A program made the position numbers and the translations under genes. Shown here in pieces: positions 63,001 through 64,000 of a DNA stretch of 64,000 nucleotides. Source of the stretch: a virus; the IMG/VR virus record IMGVR_UViG_3300028763_000010, positions 21,744 through 85,743 of that record, one strand, 5' to 3'. The notes beneath the pieces were generated by a model that saw only the letters and a list, made by a program, of their open reading frames with translations, was not told where the DNA came from and did not search any database. Each line of letters begins with the position of its first letter. The stretch's first letter is position 1.

Positions 63001-64000
63001 TTTAGAGTTTTGTGTTCCCTCTTCACGTTTAGTATAATACTCGTATTCAGCAAGAGCTTTATTATACTTATCTACTAATGGTTGTTTAGCTTCTTCATTT
63101 TCTTTTTGAAGTTGAGCAATCTGTTCATCAGTAGCAGTAGCACCCGCTTCTTTTGGTTGGAATGATTCAATAGCAGCTTTACTATCGCGCATATCTATGA
63201 AAGCTTGTCCGGATTTATTCAATGATATTTGACTATCAAAGCCTGCCTGAGAAAGAATGTTTCTGTCAACATCATTCAATCCCATACTTTCATTCAACTC
63301 TTTATATGAATCCACTAATTGCACAAATTCGACATACCTCATTTCAGCGAAGTTGTCGATTAGTTGGCCCTCTTGATATCCCAATTTTTGTAAGGATGGA
63401 CTTTTAGGTACTACAAATAAATTAGGATCAAATTGTTCTCCAATAGTAGCATCTTTAATAAGGATATCTTTCACTCCCCACATACCACCATCAGGTTTCT
63501 GAATATGATCAGTGGCTATGTTGATAAGTTCATCACCTTGCCCTTTTAGTACTTTCCATTTCAAAAGTTCTTTTTGTTGAACTTCTGTTTTACTATCGGG
63601 AATGCCTTTAATCTTTTTGATTACGTGAGGAACGGCACCAGTGATAGCAGTCATTAAAGTAGTAGCGAAAATAGTACCTAAAGAAGTATCTGAAAATCCT
63701 TCAAATACACCAGTAGTACCTATCTGTCCATTACCAACTTCGGAATATGCTGGAGCAGTTTTATCAACTTGCATTTGAACAGTATTATATAATGCTTGTT
63801 CAAAATTTTCTTGAAAGACTTCACTAACATTTGCTTTAGCTACATTAGCAAGATAGCTTTCATTGTCAACAATACCTTTAATAAATTTGCTATTATATAT
63901 TTTAGAGAAACTATCGTAAACAGCTTCTTTAATAGTCTTGTCAGTAAGTGTACCGGCAGCTTCTTTAGCAGCTAATTTTTGAGCCATTGGAGCATAGATT
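48004..64000 (-). CDS. Giant polyvalent protein with virion RNA polymerase core (5' end beyond the window)
   Basis: At least 5327 residues, counted from the first ATG at 63987. The frame stays open to the window edge (an Ile-Tyr-Ala-Pro tail precedes that Met), so the true start is further right. Domains in order: a membrane-type helix near 110, long coiled coils, an SF1 helicase (Walker A GGDYGTGKTQF about residue 1085, VIDEAS about 1165, YTAIGRSSSW about 1370), and HEVLH (zincin motif) about 2230. The RNA polymerase core follows at about 3900-4130 (SRVPATFLGSGG, VVYIPTGM, NDSDYDIDALTMYS). The DYDID triplet of Asp matches the metal-binding motif of the crAss-like virion RNA polymerase. The protein is probably cut into parts and injected. 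Confidence 0.8.
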   Translation of the reverse strand, partial: IYAPMAQKLAAKEAAGTLTDKTIKEAVYDSFSKIYNSKFIKGIVDNESYLANVAKANVSEVFQENFEQALYNTVQMQVDKTAPAYSEVGNGQIGTTGVFEGFSDTSLGTIFATTLMTAITGAVPHVIKKIKGIPDSKTEVQQKELLKWKVLKGQGDELINIATDHIQKPDGGMWGVKDILIKDATIGEQFDPNLFVVPKSPSLQKLGYQEGQLIDNFAEMRYVEFVQLVDSYKELNESMGLNDVDRNILSQAGFDSQISLNKSGQAFIDMRDSKAAIESFQPKEAGATATDEQIAQLQKENEEAKQPLVDKYNKALAEYEYYTKREEGTQNSKAANDLMKRNITVMKQVEMEMQGLTNSKEFTREMKNDPNFQRQYTASWENVIKKNFTYENIENLRQRVDEAAQAQQSTASGIISDIDNQTTYSTLSSDLDTLQQRIGNTLTKSYDEAEHKSLITDIAGLSNRLAKELSVFNDQTGKVFGSVMDNTKLDEIKNKWGQLYDSSKGLTSNIAQQAEGKILTPANEKVDTYTKRVAELEPFITTKQSEYDSQLEVINSLPVEATNEQRQEQTDKLTSIQNELNHYQQESQLAAEEVGKAERTIESFDDEQFSHDNQLNAVARALGLENVNNQYSSFSGKGKLPFMRIDGQTLEHANETPEEFNKRIELMREQNTPNGKTFLSNYFTELQDTMKEAETWIDSVLTDQGETYKKEYPDGKFYGTNGSEIIRQEITRIKENEHFLYTFKTSERIANEKKVNDHQSLQEKEFVSELASKNANGDNEYELQLRDALRMADELASKIDGADLANQMLRLHSRVIIHENTFKSVQLFTTLGLRRSDGTQIISQNLIEELNAIGELDPSILDTKGQLTESQLTQLSKRENIVNNILSEMNVEYNKENSELFSKDNQDLLFEIFREFYVTNDSIGEDGKVLNSEGTLLHADDSASHIGENGSLTNSTRELHARNPLFTMQSIGGVTKRKYNFSSSNANDITRLREHLNTLIWIGSKYSMNDMFKIRKMIFTNESNTPLETGEQEAAINSIVGLLSNKTLTSPLSLFANYFLPMHSIATEKGGHHFIESYLSNALTIGGDYGTGKTQFTVGRAFRILRGLDGYSTDKKSSVGKLTVVSITEELSKVHKQSFGAENPTVISYTDFIKGMKSMNTTEGNTYVIDEASLVSENEMKAIKEHFVNTKAKLVFMGDVFQMRDAGSVGHYPLMMLQTMTTHMLTEQFSATSPLLRQLAEACRPAIGAIGRIVKFDKVTEDISGKTKLGARFFASHMDVWNSFIDGLATNPDRAAIFLDQDALDAFTKDNDTLKKQIEANKDKIYFALRRGVNDNKLLQGLRQKEIYAVFRQSDSSQIAKPITTSLMASALYTAIGRSSSWYGMVGDTSLNVDRSLAASTGLPEEALNAIQLQQKEKFRAIETLRLQGLNTDMNSMSMEAQKVATAPIANPTVTTPNPSNNNQNQTSGKEVGLKINYFNADGDLIDTATVDADWEIKKVGNRDVLSINWNGQTKFNNTIDPNISIKDNLIKHITGFESILRTSQSTENPITLVEENSVEDYEHKGTALKVGESYYDNNEKDIFQLLSINESVFSDGSTQYEITGIYPDENQTVSTVLSDNEDFSVPTAIIEEVKPVVPNEVSQLSRERFLNNSTAIFDKNKNKSHIFWATSATLVGASDSLSQENGKLRRAINDAFISNLSQYKHLFQLKAEKQNTTGWDKDNKTAKYDMIVLSFDPTNKGLVGEQLQAIQDIFMGTIAEDYVNAIIKKHSVNPNGTSIKAMDIPVYSIINDIFTTPGLNGGKFSNAIGSMTLPSVISIDGSGKISYTSFDVKETELEKQKTEKQRLVDAWNAVINNPIFAPVQSELIKQRDMNMSIYDTHASITDKVNVDFHDMGIRKVEYSNNESDLTTVTDLLKDFPGAQTDITPLYIDGRLRLNVQLNSNESIRLVVQMPKFSQSITSKNETIKQRANASMDSIIGRIKAEEDFISQEILSSTILSDEQKWKAKQTAFSKTTIYKLLRANLSTLKNSTQATDKAIFAFIKIQQKSKTFLDINLDSFKTDKDRNSGFDSQYKELSDFLSKKDNLAMSGLYDFLTLNNETYTTHVSGKETIDMLNVQALGINNKSFYVGLDKVEPITSPTPPVNKPGKKKLPNIGLEETQYSSPDVEPIQQSIDRVALRLGQSYTESELFLTQEGKIRLNGLTASGMVQDNTIMTLAAENGMMPRSTVDHEVLHVVYRNFINTDAKAMLLQAAQVINKYEQGTPINGDKELEEWIARDYAKQERATTKDKNVNIALRLYNQFKSFLKDIVMGLRGVYGSNKQLKNLYNQINNGEFANRVPEMNTEKSDIAFEEYESDTTSEETVQSTNESSSKRLLIASQMEEALKKELYNTESLVIAKSGLRMSILQNSIFSNTKNSNINSLSESINSIIEEGKEYQELYGETMATVITQNEQGELEENEMAVKDIVENGEPLNIKLSDINGRNSIDAYKIYSDKNIRMIVQTMLPSYDMMNDSFEKEVGAGERFDWDGYSSEQNVSDIQKLYLSSIPLINTNGSAVFDARGKVKFLDQKQVHSLMIDLGMRVSQMDGVTDKVSALKSIMEGFIDNSEIDESNRYLNPAAEVIHSMYNYMFEAKGKGTDFSLDYSNHYISEENYDGRYKGLLERSYQNEQEWKQEVGAQNSDATWSWDAKQEDQKRKIEQAKDLLNSLVSVYTSFNVKDQVKFTYYDDTMKSTHYYKDFWRGTAEEIKRIQGYKILNGELNTNSISFFKENMSIDYTDIKVSRYNNVTNKTSFLKYENGRFKFANKEGVIATSKKFGNTTMSPFSTDMLNTKGEYAHIVDIFNRIKGQFALKGVTPAMFKSLMVANSWSEVTDNMKTINKIGYVSNFNSEIQANYATPSDFMADYLGAMITLYNQYSKNYTEETLKANEDINKPAKKVIIQRNLLNHIRYNTKESLSPLTRIQSITGSDIVLGFLNRTTPKNLITFEVQPDIVENEEITNDVSSMRYVTPEDMFVSSNMIASIQQKLGGKTNDTHRYTAKGTATYSVALKTTLNEEFDAFKQDPTDTTKITGFIESIGENRSLGFTSIGKTKIDTSDFIDTSINMFMQEMVKSKARPVIYVPTTTVSDTGKIIFAKVESTLINTDNGFNIDYSVAGTEVLREYDKIKKRINTSRSNLNNALMEINKSLSTKTKFLNAPAENNEAHFTKGLRKQMIDVSKEAQANGTFDQLRNMFDATSLTKDLSGKGSYELSYETVDGIDVIIPGNAVTGKIDQFNMINKQSKIEKIRSLTNDVKSGKVESLPKLERAIMRLFENDFAKFTDMIANYGFKPVQSMNNLTKNTIGDKNPTNTTDKNPYYQQLEKSEIRFNQPMFGFYMATMFANNHIDDFSLNPFSFKNYLDKVKRNGPIHTPAQSVLTQGTKEVVQNNVRYQLHTPTLTTESPIVFYRDNMVDGGNTYQEIDGQKVLANNGNMMKPEDGQITINPFHYLQTLNSIGGTKTVIGNASMYKGLTNFRRADGTYSQIKRGDKVITGFDMQHTYYRNMFMRMLAETDRQLVARVGEESFNENKLSFTDKFKELYDDKNNQKEFNDIIVDMMNWIDNQQYYQDRITINPDGIERAGHMYNSIVAFMAPVSTQKGSVTSVNTYDALNDVDYSQPLNMDVVDNTKTKIVMNPSQDTDINAKLQAAPSQQDATGLGVSNNPEISSLYSAYMENKQGLQTALRKELEESISKYGEVEAAKQFKNIDWSKYDVSTLTEQQKSEIDPAIKQLMDFMRDRVVNSLRTSGQDMAFIELFSDMDVSMQLPMMRSKVLQSYRNMANQSIQARTKGIRLTQTVGEYLEEFVRDGKIYSRNDAINELRPGTNYRDYSFDEYNSDAMNQELAAAGFTMQRLQDMNIVNGKTTVGHISMPNVYAKVYGHRSNESLIDIQHINLGTERIALDSSNLYDKLMAGLSEDADMSLNQWSAFVDSPMIRKAIKNLKIETYVDELINPSVDNDGKRFISKRIANLIDSTREMTTEELQSEVNATNESILEAINSMELQSTDLANPDKVIAALMGSGEILEQILTEAQQLLKDFEESNTSFLSRVPATFLGSGGVFKTAMFHNGGNVVYIPTGMTLRNDSDYDIDALTMYSNSLDSKGHIIQKGADGHRNKMNALRNTITLHSGNQESLFLTSSLDKINEVMKQKEKLVDNLQNNSIRSIYESYSRNKAGADAIGILANSLTVSSIIISSSVNKFVETGTHSGIQNFINENAPKGKIKTGLNGFVIELGTWGQGALDNAKNNTFANYAISPVGINILAVLKLNGMNNSEVYDFFNNKNIRNLFHTYSGKTSIMTKSADFNLWKMASTEVDKIASRIEHFNNTNVSQWLESKGLSWKSNVHDTEKYSLELETTDVLLQQSIDDLLMKELTSYYKNNKEAFKNSPYDFTGSDKEQLLQQWKKDNGFDDENLFTYKNNKIVFDKTDVSNFDIKDLDSISTEVANELKLMVRSRANINIARTDIQGLRYMKMVPKLSVTADALYRLSTIMGMRNGIPSLDKDFRTMINTVQQTIGMSLQEYNSNPASDMNVAKHMAYYTINNDAYNKEQDEKKKAFMFSQEQLVANEINMGKLIKNLPQIDYILQELYRQELITKQSFMADNEAIEKDVVKSFLKLQNRTTLNFGGEVAAVSTAINDIMLDKYYATIGESAIMKGQYIYQAVGNTYENPSQNLDLSSLFDRQSFVKNFPQFMMDIVEHSDNIDYLNKTVQSELPAEEWIRFAVNPLIKLFTIGGKFDVKLLLDVNTKEMTEQRVAQLKDYFNSLPKEYKEMLINYEIIANRMSYRQGGLLQVIGVDFYKGPISKVYNDTYAELRSSLGLDSLVPNKYRKSVTFNSDIRERIYDYLGLQPEFAQYLSPKAVVNENSPKYAYQFETKTIDGEKVNTGHRINLKLNDNNAYEVFGNITSLGMSTMAGENMTSELRSFQTTPEEEYNLSLANRDNNDLILHQGSRAWVSEGQFLYTRSGKLIRVIKVKGTNFEYRLANDSDITYRMEQKEMDTQKRNNRIQLKEGTLQHSIFDPNATSLTENEVTKPMEYKVKGNMFLSQLNINTLTNDGVETRISIFDNKNKFNSINEVLDAYKYKVLSTIGEKTKNFPWDLKNYQNEEHRRNKINKYIRNLVDDVQVVETEKNANEIKQIKIAMAQLNFKQSLIVKALVQARALAYISSQGKNMVEQLTSKISSTDFLANQKTTFNKEVEDMSVGITTYGKVARSAIVEMINPAVRAEMKATESKRSEMLNTLEGSLELFDSEIAKKDSKKEVAEGEPAIGTPAQDNESDNNDEKNKCK

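Noticed and set aside
63985-63987. The ATG ending at 63987 as the true start of the giant polyprotein
   Set aside because: The frame is open upstream to the window edge (Ile-Tyr-Ala-Pro precedes the Met), so the start is probably further right. I annotated the gene to base 64000.
1-64000. CRISPR array or CRISPR-associated locus around the Cas4-like gene
   Set aside because: No array of direct repeats was seen; the Cas4-like gene sits in a recombination operon with OB-fold and RusA genes.
1-64000. Alternative genetic code (stop codon reassigned)
   Set aside because: Long genes such as DnaB, ParB and both giant proteins are fully open and end at ordinary stops in the standard code. The one in-frame stop (27891) is a single case.
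1-64000. Opposite-strand open frames inside large genes (for example 15741-15959, 35769-36098, 51131-51376, 51686-52099)
   Set aside because: They lie antisense to well-supported genes, have low-complexity or hydrophobic composition typical of shadow frames and no independent signals.

Overview
This 64 kb window is a segment of a large, AT-rich, tailed-phage genome, most likely a crAss-like (Crassvirales-type) phage of a Bacteroidota host. Four things point this way. A giant polyprotein carries the Asp-x-Asp-x-Asp signature of the crAss-like virion RNA polymerase beside a second giant protein with a zincin motif. Promoter-like boxes fit the Bacteroidota -7 consensus TAnnTTTG. Starts mostly lack Shine-Dalgarno sequences. 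No integrase, repressor pair or other lysogeny module is visible. The standard genetic code fits throughout. Both ends of the window cut genes: the large terminase on the left and the giant polyprotein on the right.

Layout. (1) About 1-10,960, minus strand: large terminase (partial), a lysis and tail region (two small membrane or coiled-coil proteins, a pentapeptide-repeat protein, GH108 endolysin, holin-like proteins, tiny peptides), a 1011-residue tail fibre with its partners, then a separately promoted and terminated pair, SSB plus a zinc-ribbon protein. (2) About 10,960-13,300: divergent control region with strand-asymmetric non-coding DNA, one isolated well-terminated gene, a possible structured RNA and a minus-strand HTH regulator. 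(3) About 13,300-19,740, plus strand: small regulators, a self-contained operon of three virion-like proteins, three tRNA-like genes with abnormal anticodon regions, and an envelope-protein cluster. (4) About 19,740-42,640, plus strand: replication, recombination and host-takeover genes. These include SF1 helicase, DnaB helicase, a P-loop protein, ParB-like protein, adenine methyltransferase, RecF/SbcC-like ATPase, a second OB-fold protein, a Cas4-like Fe-S nuclease, a RusA resolvase and a MazG-like pyrophosphohydrolase. A RyR-domain protein and a DUF2829/Tad2-like protein sit side by side behind near-identical leaders and look like a counter-defence pair. A candidate small RNA with its own promoter, pseudoknot and terminator lies at about 30,408. 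(5) 42,818 to the right edge, minus strand: two giant polyvalent proteins (1725 and more than 5327 residues). They carry two HExxH motifs, an SF1 helicase and the RNA polymerase core, and are probably packaged in the virion and injected with the DNA.

How it fits together: the injected polymerase would transcribe early genes. The plus-strand block supplies replication and recombination factors with counter-defence proteins, and the minus-strand left block makes packaging, tail and lysis proteins late. Major capsid, portal and DNA polymerase genes are not in this window. All family assignments are from reading the sequence; no database search was run.
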